From NCBI GenBank assembly GCA_035641235.1, contig DASQUP010000026.1, positions 1 to 16,580 of the forward strand: DNA of 16,580 bases, given 5' to 3'. Of the stretch, positions 6,488-12,829 are shown one piece after another (position 1 is the first letter of the stretch; each line of letters begins with the position of its first letter). Made by a program: the position numbers and the translations under genes. The DNA comes from DASQUP01 sp035641235. Its GTDB lineage: Bacteria; Actinomycetota; CADDZG01; WHSQ01. The notes under the pieces are model-generated. The model was not told the DNA's origin. It saw nothing but the letters and a program-made list of their open reading frames with translations, and searched no databases.

Positions 6488-6514
6488 CGTCACAACGATG
6501 CGCGCCACCTTGTC
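6488..6514 (+). promoter_or_regulatory. putative ECF41-type promoter of the cupredoxin-DoxX-RNaseH operon
   Basis: CGTCACA at 6488-6494 is followed after exactly 16 bases by TGTC at 6511-6514, the same arrangement and spacing as in the divergent sigma-factor promoter. Transcription would start near 6521, leaving a ~43-base leader that contains AGGAGG (6551-6556), 7 bases before the ATG at 6564. Confidence 0.6.
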
Positions 6515-6563
6515 ATAAAGATCGACGGATGAACGCTTCGATACAGAACGAGGAGGCAACCCT

Positions 6564-6983
6564 ATGTCATTCAAGAATGGAGTATTGAGGGACTCGACCA
6601 CCGATGCACGAAGTGGCGGATTCGCATCTCTCAGCAGGCAACTAATGCTCGCCGCGTTCGTCGGCCTATTTGCGCTGGCACTCAGCGCCTGCGGGACCGG
6701 AGACGCAGCAACACCCACCTCAGCAGACGACAGCGAGGGGCCCCTCACGGTGGTCATCGACGACCTGGCATTCGCGCCCGAGACTCTTACGATCGAGGCC
6801 GGCGACACCGTCACCTGGACGTGGAAGGACGGCGCGGTCGACCACGACGTTTCGGGGGACGATTTCAAGAGCGAGGTCATGTCCGAAGGGACATTTGACC
6901 ACCGCTTCAACGAGCCGGGCACCTATGAGTACGTTTGCACGCTGCACCCGAACATGACCGGCACGATCGAGGTGACTGAATGA
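6564..6983 (+). CDS. cupredoxin-domain lipoprotein (type 1 copper protein)
   Basis: This 139-residue exported blue-copper-like protein is probably anchored to the outer face of the membrane as an electron carrier or copper-binding protein. A long basic N-terminus is followed by a hydrophobic segment at about residues 27-42 and a lipobox L-S-A-C with the lipid-accepting Cys43. A flexible Asp/Thr-rich linker leads to a plastocyanin-like domain at 60-139. Its copper ligands are visible as His94 (D-H-D-V) and C-x-x-H-x-x-M at Cys125, His128 and Met131. The strong Shine-Dalgarno sequence AGGAGG supports the ATG at 6564, although Met28 would give a more compact signal peptide. The stop overlaps the start of the DoxX-like gene by 4 bases (ATGA), so it heads a translationally coupled operon. 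Confidence 0.92.
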   Translation: MSFKNGVLRDSTTDARSGGFASLSRQLMLAAFVGLFALALSACGTGDAATPTSADDSEGPLTVVIDDLAFAPETLTIEAGDTVTWTWKDGAVDHDVSGDDFKSEVMSEGTFDHRFNEPGTYEYVCTLHPNMTGTIEVTE

Positions 6984-7525
6984 TGTCGTCGCACACGTCG
7001 CACGTACAAGGAACGAGGGCCACGCGGACTTTCGGCGAGCGCCTCAACGAATTGCTTCGCATCACCGTCCCGCTGCTTCTTCGAGCAAGTTTGGGCATCA
7101 CATTCGTTTGGTTCGGAGGGCTAAAGATTGCCGGCGAGCCGACGTTGCCGGCGTCGTTGATAGCGGCAATCACGCCCTCCTTGGATCCAGACCTGTTGGT
7201 ACCGCTTGTGGGCGCGTTCGAGGTCGCGCTCGGGGCCGGACTCCTGATCGGCCGCGGGATGCCGGTTGTTCTGGGCGCAGCCACGCTACACCTCTCGGGC
7301 ACTTTTCTTGTGCTGTTGTTGAGGCCCGACGTGGCCTTCGTGGACGGCAACCCCCTGGTGCTGAGTGTAGAGGGCGAGTACGTCGTGAAGAACATCGTCT
7401 TGCTCGCCGCAACCGCGGCCTTGGCCCTGCAGTCACTCGGCACTCGTCCGGCTGAGCCTCAGCGTTTTCGTCTGGCAGAGGTCTCAGAGACGGACCGTGA
7501 AAGGCCAACGGAGGGGGCGGCATGA
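6980..7525 (+). CDS. DoxX-like integral membrane protein
   Basis: This 181-residue membrane protein resembles the DoxX/YkgB family. Four hydrophobic segments are apparent: about residues 31-50 (including V-W-F-G-G-L-K-I, the family's first-helix pattern), 72-90, 95-115 and 132-150. The last is preceded by E-Y-V-V-K-N, as in the family. DoxX-type proteins are quinone-linked or redox-associated membrane subunits, and actinobacterial relatives take part in thiol and oxidative-stress systems. Its position between a copper electron-transfer lipoprotein and a membrane-anchored RNase H-like protein suggests a membrane-associated redox role. Both its ends overlap the neighbouring genes by 4 bases (ATGA). 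Confidence 0.85.
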   Translation: MMSSHTSHVQGTRATRTFGERLNELLRITVPLLLRASLGITFVWFGGLKIAGEPTLPASLIAAITPSLDPDLLVPLVGAFEVALGAGLLIGRGMPVVLGAATLHLSGTFLVLLLRPDVAFVDGNPLVLSVEGEYVVKNIVLLAATAALALQSLGTRPAEPQRFRLAEVSETDRERPTEGAA

Positions 7526-8085
7526 GGATCGCGCGAGGTGCACTTGTGATCGTCCCCGGGTTCCTGCTAGTGACGCTGCTGCTTCCCATCGGGGTGAGGT
7601 TGGCTCCGCGGGGAATCGGGTTCGTGATCTTCGCAATCGCCTTGGGTCTGGTCTTGAAGGAGGAATCTCTGAAAGCGACGCTGCACAGCGCCGGGGTTGC
7701 TCATCACAAAGTCGGAGACCCCACGGGACCCGCCGGCGTCGGCGCCGTGCTGCGCTCGGAATCGGGTGAGGTTCTCGGTGAGATCGGGAGAAGCGTAGGC
7801 GTGTCGACCAACACCGTCGCCGACTACACCGCTCTCATCGATGGCCTCGAGATGGCCCTCGACCAAGGAGTTAGAGAGATCGACGTCTACGTCGACTCGC
7901 CGGTCGTCGCCGGACACCTTTCAGAGGGGTACATGGTGAGGGCGGATCACTTGCGGCCACTCGTCGAGCGCACTCGCCAGCTCCTTGACCAATTCTCGAC
8001 ATGGTCGGTGACGCGCGTTCCTCGCAGGCTGAATCTGGAGTCCGACCTGCTGGCCAACCACGGAATCGAGCAGGCGATGACTTAG
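7522..8085 (+). CDS. membrane-anchored RNase H-fold (RVT_3-like) protein, degenerate active site
   Basis: This 187-residue protein has two hydrophobic segments (about 6-25 and 31-46) followed by a cytoplasmic RNase HI-like domain (about 50-187). The domain matches the bacterial RVT_3 pattern: G-P-A-G-V-G-A-V-L-R, then S-T-N-T-V-A-D-Y-T-A-L-I-D-G-L-E-M-A-L, Y-V-D-S-P-V-V and L-E-S-D-L-L-A-N. Of the four catalytic acids, Asp125 and Asp175 are kept and the Glu is replaced by Asp101. The first Asp (normally in D-G-S/A-x-x-G-N-P-G) is absent: the region reads S-A-G-V-A-H-H-K-V-G-D-P-T-G-P. It may therefore bind nucleic acid or nucleotides without normal RNase H cleavage. The start overlaps the DoxX stop (ATGA). 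Joining such a domain to membrane helices is unusual. Confidence 0.8.
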   Translation: MRIARGALVIVPGFLLVTLLLPIGVRLAPRGIGFVIFAIALGLVLKEESLKATLHSAGVAHHKVGDPTGPAGVGAVLRSESGEVLGEIGRSVGVSTNTVADYTALIDGLEMALDQGVREIDVYVDSPVVAGHLSEGYMVRADHLRPLVERTRQLLDQFSTWSVTRVPRRLNLESDLLANHGIEQAMT

Positions 8086-8140
8086 GCGCGGGCACCCGCT
8101 AAAGACTAGGCGACCGCGACACTTGGAGGTTCACTGCCGC

Positions 8141-8198
8141 AACCTCAACTGTCTGCGTGGAACTATCGTTCCACGCCGTGGCGTTGCAGACAGTTCGG
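8141..8198 (+). repeat. palindromic 58-bp element, copy A
   Basis: An outer inverted repeat AACTGTCTGC (8147-8156) / GCAGACAGTT (8186-8195) encloses an inner perfect hairpin GCGTGGAAC-TATC-GTTCCACGC (8155-8176) and an 8-9 base unpaired piece. It is 55/58 identical to 10847-10904. It lies 4 bases beyond the stop of the minus-strand RibD_C gene (8203). It may also terminate the operon ending at 8085. Confidence 0.85.
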
Positions 8199-8202
8199 TC
8201 AC

Positions 8203-8793
8203 TCACTTCACGACTTCGAAGCGTAGGTGGGTCGCGCCCGGCGTCTGGATACACCTGATCCTTCTGAGTTCGATTTGCTCCAGTCCAATATCCTGGAACA
8301 GTCGCATGCCGTCGCCCAGCAAGACCGGAACCAGGTGGATCTCCATCTCGTCCAGGAGTCCCGCCACCAAGTACTGCCGCATGGTGTTTGCGCCCCCCCA
8401 GATACTCACGTTCTTCCCGCCGGCCGCGGCGCGGGCTTGCTCTAGGCTGGCCTCGATTCCATCCGTCACGAAGAAGTAAGTCGTACCGCCCTGCATGGGC
8501 AGAGGGTCCCGTGCCTCGTGGGTCAGCACGAAGACCGGCCGGCCAAAGGGTGGCGGATCGCCCCACGGCTCGAACCCGACATCGAACATTCGCTTGCCGA
8601 TCAGAATCGCTCCCGTCGATGCGTAGAGGTCCGCGACCACCTCAGCGTCGGCGTCGGTCTTGGTCTTGGCGTCGAACTGCCAGTCTGAAAGTCGACCGGG
8701 GTCGTTTCCTTCCAATGGGGTTCCGACACTAGCCTTGGGATCAGTGATGAAACCATCGAGCGACATCGAAATATCGGACGTCACCTTGCTCAT
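8203..8793 (-). CDS. RibD C-terminal/dihydrofolate-reductase-like protein (second copy)
   Basis: This 196-residue RibD_C-fold protein starts with the canonical S-D-I-S-M-S-L-D-G-F-I-T-D-P. It continues with T-G-A-I-L-I-G-K-R-M-F-D, then G-R-P-V-F-V-L-T-H-E, the nucleotide-binding segment N-V-S-I-W-G-G-A-N-T-M-R-Q-Y-L, and L-L-D-E-M-E-I-H-L-V-P-V-L-L-G-D-G-M-R-L-F. The ATG at 8793 is chosen over an upstream in-frame one because AGGAGG stands 6 bases before it and the family begins there. Members are presumed NADPH-dependent reductases of unknown substrate. The gene is divergent from the LysR regulator, a classic regulator/target arrangement, so it is the likeliest LysR target. Confidence 0.9.
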   Translation of the reverse strand: MSKVTSDISMSLDGFITDPKASVGTPLEGNDPGRLSDWQFDAKTKTDADAEVVADLYASTGAILIGKRMFDVGFEPWGDPPPFGRPVFVLTHEARDPLPMQGGTTYFFVTDGIEASLEQARAAAGGKNVSIWGGANTMRQYLVAGLLDEMEIHLVPVLLGDGMRLFQDIGLEQIELRRIRCIQTPGATHLRFEVVK

Positions 8794-8837
8794 TAGCTCC
8801 TCCTGTGGTCTCGATTGCCTGCCAGACATCAGCATGG

Positions 8838-8896
8838 ATCAAGAAAGTCATGTCGTCTAATGCCAATCTTGTCGAAGTAGCATTGATATTCTTGAT
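8838..8896. promoter_or_regulatory. possible LysR operator region with distant inverted repeat
   Basis: ATCAAGAA (8838-8845) and TTCTTGAT (8889-8896) form a perfect 8-bp inverted repeat whose outer ends are 59 bases apart. It lies between the divergent RibD_C and LysR genes. A -10-like TATTCT (8887-8892) sits 7 bases before the LysR GTG, so that transcript may be leaderless and the repeat would overlap its promoter. This suits autoregulation but is circumstantial. Confidence 0.3.
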
Positions 8897-8898
8897 TT

Positions 8899-9756
8899 GT
8901 GAACCTGGTCCATCTCAAGGTTTTGGCCGCGGTGGCGCGCCACGGGTCCGTGACCGAGGCAGCGAAAGAGCTGCACTACTCGCAACCGTCGGTGAGTCAC
9001 CACCTGTCTCGCCTGGAAGCGGCGACCGGCGCCAAACTCGTTCAACGCGTGGGTCGTGGGATCCGATTGACGCCAGAGGGGCAACTGCTTGCCCGCCGGG
9101 CCACCGAAATCGTGGGACGAGTTGACGCGGCGAGCAAGGAGCTCGCAGCACAGGTCGGTTTGCAGGCTGGCCGGGTTCGCCTGGCCGCCAACGCGTCGGT
9201 GCTGAGCACGATCGTGCCCAAATCTGCCGCGACGCTGGCGCGGGAGCACCCGGGAATCGAGCTAAGCCTGATCGACCTTCACCCGGTCGAAGCGTTACAG
9301 ATACTGCGACACGGGGAGGTCGATGTCGCACTCATCTACCGCCACGCCGACGACCCTGTCGAGGAAGAGGGATTTCGCCTGGTCCACGTCACCGACGACC
9401 CGATCTACCTCGTGAGCCGGCGACCCGACGACAGCATCGCGAACCATCGCCACTCCGCCTGGATCGGTGGTTGCGAGCGGTGCCGGGACGAGCTGATCAC
9501 AGTGTGTCGGCAAGAACGCTTCACTCCACGCATCGCGTTCTACAGCGACGACATGGTCGTCGTGCAAGCCCTCGTCGCCGCCGGCATAGGCGTCACGACC
9601 CTGCCCGGATTTGCGCTGCAAGCCCACCGCCGACCCGACGTCCACACCACCGAACTAACCAGCTTCCCCCGTCAGATCTACGCCGTCACCTACGGCGAGC
9701 CACCAGACCCGCCCGCCACTACCGCTCTGATCCAAGCCATCCGAGACTCCGTCTGA
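8899..9756 (+). CDS. LysR-family transcriptional regulator
   Basis: This 285-residue LysR-type DNA-binding regulator has an N-terminal winged helix-turn-helix at residues 1-60 (L-K-V-L-A-A-V-A-R-H-G-S-V-T-E-A-A-K-E-L, Q-P-S-V-S-H-H-L-S-R-L-E), a linker helix, and a two-lobed effector-binding domain from about 90. The effector domain contains the C-x-x-C-type stretch G-G-C-E-R-C-R-D-E-L and a late G-I-G-V-T-T-L-P-G, both usual for this actinobacterial subgroup. The GTG start has no Shine-Dalgarno sequence and may begin a leaderless message. It is divergent from the RibD_C gene and followed downstream by an EamA transporter gene. Likely targets are the divergent reductase and possibly the transporter. 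The effector is unknown. Confidence 0.93.
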   Translation: MNLVHLKVLAAVARHGSVTEAAKELHYSQPSVSHHLSRLEAATGAKLVQRVGRGIRLTPEGQLLARRATEIVGRVDAASKELAAQVGLQAGRVRLAANASVLSTIVPKSAATLAREHPGIELSLIDLHPVEALQILRHGEVDVALIYRHADDPVEEEGFRLVHVTDDPIYLVSRRPDDSIANHRHSAWIGGCERCRDELITVCRQERFTPRIAFYSDDMVVVQALVAAGIGVTTLPGFALQAHRRPDVHTTELTSFPRQIYAVTYGEPPDPPATTALIQAIRDSV

Positions 9757-9807
9757 TAGGCGCGGAATCGCTCCCCGCCTCCCCGAACACAGGCAGAATG
9801 GCCCCCA

Positions 9808-9918
9808 TGGTCCATCGAACTCACGCACGACTTCGACGCTCCGCGCGAACGTGTCTACCTCGGGAGCCAGTCGTGGGAGATGATGTTCGCCAAACTCGAG
9901 ACTCTACTCGCCGGCAAG
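9808..9918 (+). pseudogene. collapsed SRPBCC/AHSA1-like gene remnant
   Basis: One frame reads S-I-E-L-T-H-D-F-D-A-P-R-E-R-V-Y and then directly G-S-Q-S-W-E-M-M-F-A-K-L-E-T-L-L-A-G-K. The first part looks like the first strand and helix of an AHSA1/SRPBCC domain. The second looks like the C-terminal helix of the same kind of protein. The ~100 residues normally between them are gone and no start codon lies in the right place. I infer an internal deletion, leaving a dead remnant between the LysR and EamA genes. Confidence 0.5.
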
Positions 9919-9973
9919 GTATGTCCTTCACGCTGTGCTGATCTCCAACGCGAGCGCCGAAGCGGGGTCGTGA

Positions 9974-10840
9974 GTGGAAATCCTGCTGGCGCTCGGCGCG
10001 GCGGTCTCGTACGGGGCGTCGGACTTCACCGGCGGCCTGCTGAGCAGGACCACTCGCGTTCTCGTCGTGGTTCTGCTGTCTCAACTCGTTAGCTTTGCGC
10101 TGCTGCTCGGCGCGGTTCCATTCTGGGGAGCAGAGTTTTCACAGTCGGCGATCGCGTGGGGAGTTGCCGCCGGGCTGGCAGGCGCAAGCGGCGCGTCGCT
10201 GCTCTATCGCGGGTTGGCGATCGGCCGAATGAGCGTCGTGGCCCCAATCTCAGGCGTGCTTGCGGCCGGATTGCCGGTGGTGTTCGGCCTAGCCGTTGGC
10301 GAGCGACCAGGCCCGACAGCCCTCACCGGCGTCGTGTTGGGAATAATCGCAGTCGTTGTGATCACACGAGCCGAAGGCCCCGCCGATGCGACAGACCATG
10401 AGCCCGCCTTGGCGGACGCCGCCCGGCAAGGGGGGCGAGGCATCGGCGAGGCTTTCGGGGCGGGCAGTGGGTTTGGTTTGTTCTTCATCCTTCTGGAGCG
10501 CTCGCCCGGCGACTCTGGGCTGTGGCCTCTGGTCGGAACCCGGATCTCGATGTTGTTGGCGATCGGTTTACTCGTGGCCTTTCGCCGGATCCCACTCGAT
10601 TTCACTAAACGGGTTGGACGTCGGCTCGTCGCCCTAGGGGTCATCAACGTGCTCGCCGATCTCCTATTTCTGCTCGCCACTCGGCGAGGACTTCTGTCTC
10701 TGGTGGCAGTGATCACGTCGATGTATCCGGCTGCAACGGTGATACTTGCGCGCTCCATCCTTAGCGAGCAAATGGTCGGCCAACAGATGATCGGGCTCGC
10801 GATCGCCGCCGCGAGTGTGGGGCTAATCGCGTCGGGCTGA
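9974..10840 (+). CDS. EamA/DMT-superfamily transporter
   Basis: This 288-residue integral membrane protein has about ten hydrophobic segments in two EamA repeats. The first starts L-G-A-A-V-S-Y-G-A-S-D-F and contains Y-R-G-L-A-I-G-R-M-S-V-V-A-P-I-S. The second contains L-L-F-L-L-A-T-R-R-G-L-L-S-L-V-A-V-I-T-S-M-Y-P-A-A-T-V and ends E-Q-M-V-G-Q-Q-M-I-G-L. A charged loop of about 35 residues lies between the repeats. DMT proteins usually export metabolites or drugs, and the substrate here is unknown. The GTG start lacks a good Shine-Dalgarno sequence. A palindromic element begins 6 bases after the stop. Confidence 0.9.
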   Translation: MEILLALGAAVSYGASDFTGGLLSRTTRVLVVVLLSQLVSFALLLGAVPFWGAEFSQSAIAWGVAAGLAGASGASLLYRGLAIGRMSVVAPISGVLAAGLPVVFGLAVGERPGPTALTGVVLGIIAVVVITRAEGPADATDHEPALADAARQGGRGIGEAFGAGSGFGLFFILLERSPGDSGLWPLVGTRISMLLAIGLLVAFRRIPLDFTKRVGRRLVALGVINVLADLLFLLATRRGLLSLVAVITSMYPAATVILARSILSEQMVGQQMIGLAIAAASVGLIASG

Positions 10841-10846
10841 ACGAGG

Positions 10847-10904
10847 AACCTGAACTGTCTGCGTGGAACTATGGTTCCACGCCGTGGCTTTGCAGACAGT
10901 TCGG
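10847..10904 (+). repeat. palindromic 58-bp element, copy B
   Basis: This has the same architecture as copy A: outer arms AACTGTCTGC (10853-10862) / GCAGACAGTT (10892-10901) and inner hairpin GCGTGGAAC-TATG-GTTCCACGC. Its three differences from copy A all fall at unpaired positions or, at 10852, create an extra G-C pair. Structure is therefore preserved. It begins 6 bases after the EamA stop and may act as its terminator. Confidence 0.85.
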
Positions 10905-10968
10905 CCTTTAACACCGCGCGTGCCATTCCCGCACACTTTTTCCACGAGCGCGGGCTAACGTTCGTTCT

Positions 10969-11811
10969 GTGAGCGCCGTCTTCCAAGCAACCGATGTCGT
11001 GAAGCTCTATGGGGACGATCACGCCCTTGACGGCGTGTCCATCCAGGTGCAGCGCGGCGAGCTCTTCGGCCTTCTGGGCCCGAACGGCGCCGGCAAGACG
11101 ACGCTCGTGAAGATCGGGTGCGGCCTGGTCCGACCGACGTCGGGGGAGATCCTCATCTGCGGCCACCGGCCGCGCTCGGTCCAGGCTCGGCGCGCCATCG
11201 GCTACCTTGCCGAACTGTTCCGGTTTCCAGGATGGCTTCGGGCCGACGAAGTCCTCGGCCTGCATCAACAGCTCACGAGCTCAAACGGCGGAGCTGCGGA
11301 ACGCTCCGAACTTCTCGATCTCGTCGGGCTCGACTACGCCGCGTCGCGTCGCGTCGAGAAGATGTCCAAGGGAATGCAGCAACGGTTGGGGATCGCGCAG
11401 GCCCTCATCGGCTCCCCGGATCTGCTACTACTCGACGAGCCGACCAGCGCGCTGGATCCTGCGGGGCGGCACACGATTCGCCGGCTGCTGGAACGCCTGC
11501 GGAGCCGCGGCGTGACCGTGCTGCTGAACTCGCACTTGTTGAGTGAGGTCGAGCTCGTATGCGATCGTGTAGCGATTTTGCTCGACGGTCGCGTTGTGAC
11601 CGAGGGCTCCCCGGGCGATCTGATCGGTGGGTCCGGTGTCGAAGTCGTCACCGACGTGGGAACGACGTCGTACCCGGAGGCGCGGCGCGCCGATGTCCCC
11701 GGCATCGTGGCCTCCCTCGTCGCCGAAGGACGGTCCATCTACGAGGTCAGGCCCACGAAGCGAACGCTCGAGCAGGTCTACCTTGAGGCCGTTGGGGGGC
11801 GAATGGGATGA
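10969..11811 (+). CDS. ABC transporter ATP-binding protein (ABC-2 export type)
   Basis: This 280-residue cytoplasmic ATPase has Walker A G-P-N-G-A-G-K-T-T at 37-45. The ABC signature is the atypical M-S-K-G-M-Q-Q-R-L, with Met replacing the usual Gly-Gly/Gln run. Walker B is L-L-L-L-D-E-P-T-S-A-L-D-P, and the H-loop His is in L-N-S-H-L-L. A ~75-residue C-terminal extension ends with T-L-E-Q-V-Y-L-E-A-V-G-G, typical of CcmA/NatA-like exporters. It begins with GTG. Its stop overlaps the permease start by 4 bases (ATGA), so the two subunits are coupled. Confidence 0.95.
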   Translation: MSAVFQATDVVKLYGDDHALDGVSIQVQRGELFGLLGPNGAGKTTLVKIGCGLVRPTSGEILICGHRPRSVQARRAIGYLAELFRFPGWLRADEVLGLHQQLTSSNGGAAERSELLDLVGLDYAASRRVEKMSKGMQQRLGIAQALIGSPDLLLLDEPTSALDPAGRHTIRRLLERLRSRGVTVLLNSHLLSEVELVCDRVAILLDGRVVTEGSPGDLIGGSGVEVVTDVGTTSYPEARRADVPGIVASLVAEGRSIYEVRPTKRTLEQVYLEAVGGRMG

Positions 11812-12647
11812 CCTTCGTGGTCGCTCGCCACGTGGTCCTCGAGTGCGTCCGGCGGCGCGTGTTCCTGGTCGTTCCGATCGCGACGGCGTTGTTTCTGGGT
11901 CTCTACTGGTTCGGCACCAACAGGGTCTTCGATCAGGCGACGTCCTTCAGGGTGCCGGTGGATGCCAACGTCGTCACCGGTGCAACAATGCTGGGCCTGT
12001 CGATGTTCGGAACGTTCTTTCTCGGATCCATCCTCGCGACGTTTCTAACCTTCACTGTCGTCCGGGGTGATACCGAGCAGGGGCTGCTTCAACCGTTGAT
12101 CGTCAGGCCGCTGGGTCGCACCGCCTTCGTCGCGGGGCGATTCATAGGGGCTGCGGTAGTCGGGGTCGGGTACTCGCTGGCGTTGTTCCTGTCATGCGTC
12201 GTGATCACCGGCGTCACAGGCGATTGGTGGCCCGATCGCGTCGTGGAGCCGGCACTGCAGCTTGCCGGCGCGGTGGTGTTCGTGACGGCGGCGTCGCTGT
12301 TTGGCTCGGTGTTCCTCGCCACCGTGGCCAACGGCATCGCAGTCCTGATGTTCGTCGGCGCCGGGCTGGTGGCGGGTTTCCTGGGTCAGATCGGCGACGC
12401 GCTTGGGTCCGACACGCTTGTAACTGTGGGCCGAGTGGCATCGGCCTTCTTGCCGTTCGAAGCCCTGTACCAGGCGGCGCTGCGGTCGCTGACCGCAGAC
12501 CTATCCGGCGCAGAGGGCTTCATCGTGAGGCTTGGGCCCTTCGGGGGCGGAGCCGATGCGTCGGCGGGCCTTTATCTCTGGCTTGCGGCGTACTTCGTCC
12601 TGCTGGCGGCGGCAACCGTCGCAGCCTTCGCCCGCCGCGATCTATGA
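11808..12647 (+). CDS. ABC-2-type transporter permease
   Basis: This 279-residue membrane subunit pairs with the preceding ATPase. About six hydrophobic segments are visible, starting at residues 17-35 after the N-terminal R-H-V-V-L-E-C-V-R-R-R-V-F. The cytoplasmic stretch V-R-G-D-T-E-Q-G-L-L-Q-P-L-I-V-R-P-L-G-R between helices 2 and 3 is the characteristic ABC-2 permease motif (NatB/NosY-like). The substrate is unknown. The stop TGA is embedded in an ATGA from which a short VOC-like stub is read. Confidence 0.92.
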   Translation: MTFVVARHVVLECVRRRVFLVVPIATALFLGLYWFGTNRVFDQATSFRVPVDANVVTGATMLGLSMFGTFFLGSILATFLTFTVVRGDTEQGLLQPLIVRPLGRTAFVAGRFIGAAVVGVGYSLALFLSCVVITGVTGDWWPDRVVEPALQLAGAVVFVTAASLFGSVFLATVANGIAVLMFVGAGLVAGFLGQIGDALGSDTLVTVGRVASAFLPFEALYQAALRSLTADLSGAEGFIVRLGPFGGGADASAGLYLWLAAYFVLLAAATVAAFARRDL

Positions 12648-12703
12648 ACGTCCCCGATCCAGACGGGAACGCGATCGCGCTCGCCGAGCCGCCCGGCGCC
12701 TGA
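12644..12703 (+). pseudogene. C-terminal stub of a VOC/glyoxalase-like gene
   Basis: The 19-codon frame reads N-V-P-D-P-D-G-N-A-I-A-L-A-E-P-P-G-A. The D-P-D-G-N tail is the characteristic end of glyoxalase/bleomycin-resistance (VOC) proteins. Nothing upstream in this frame resembles the rest of such a protein because the region is occupied by the permease gene. It appears to be the 3' scar of a deleted or displaced gene. Its in-frame ATG overlapping the permease stop may be accidental. Confidence 0.5.
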
Positions 12704-12829
12704 GGATTCCTACGACAGGGCGGAGAAATCCTTGCTTGCAACGCATTAGCCGGCGGCTCGCGAACTTTGGCGCCCACCGGCCCGGTGAAAGATGCATCCC
12801 TCGGCGGTCAAGGGGGGAAGCTGGATCAG

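Noticed and set aside
8141..8198. Integron attC site
   Set aside because: The folded two-arm shape is reminiscent of attC, but the ends do not fit RYYYAAC and GTTRRRY (right end GTTCGGT), and no integrase is present.
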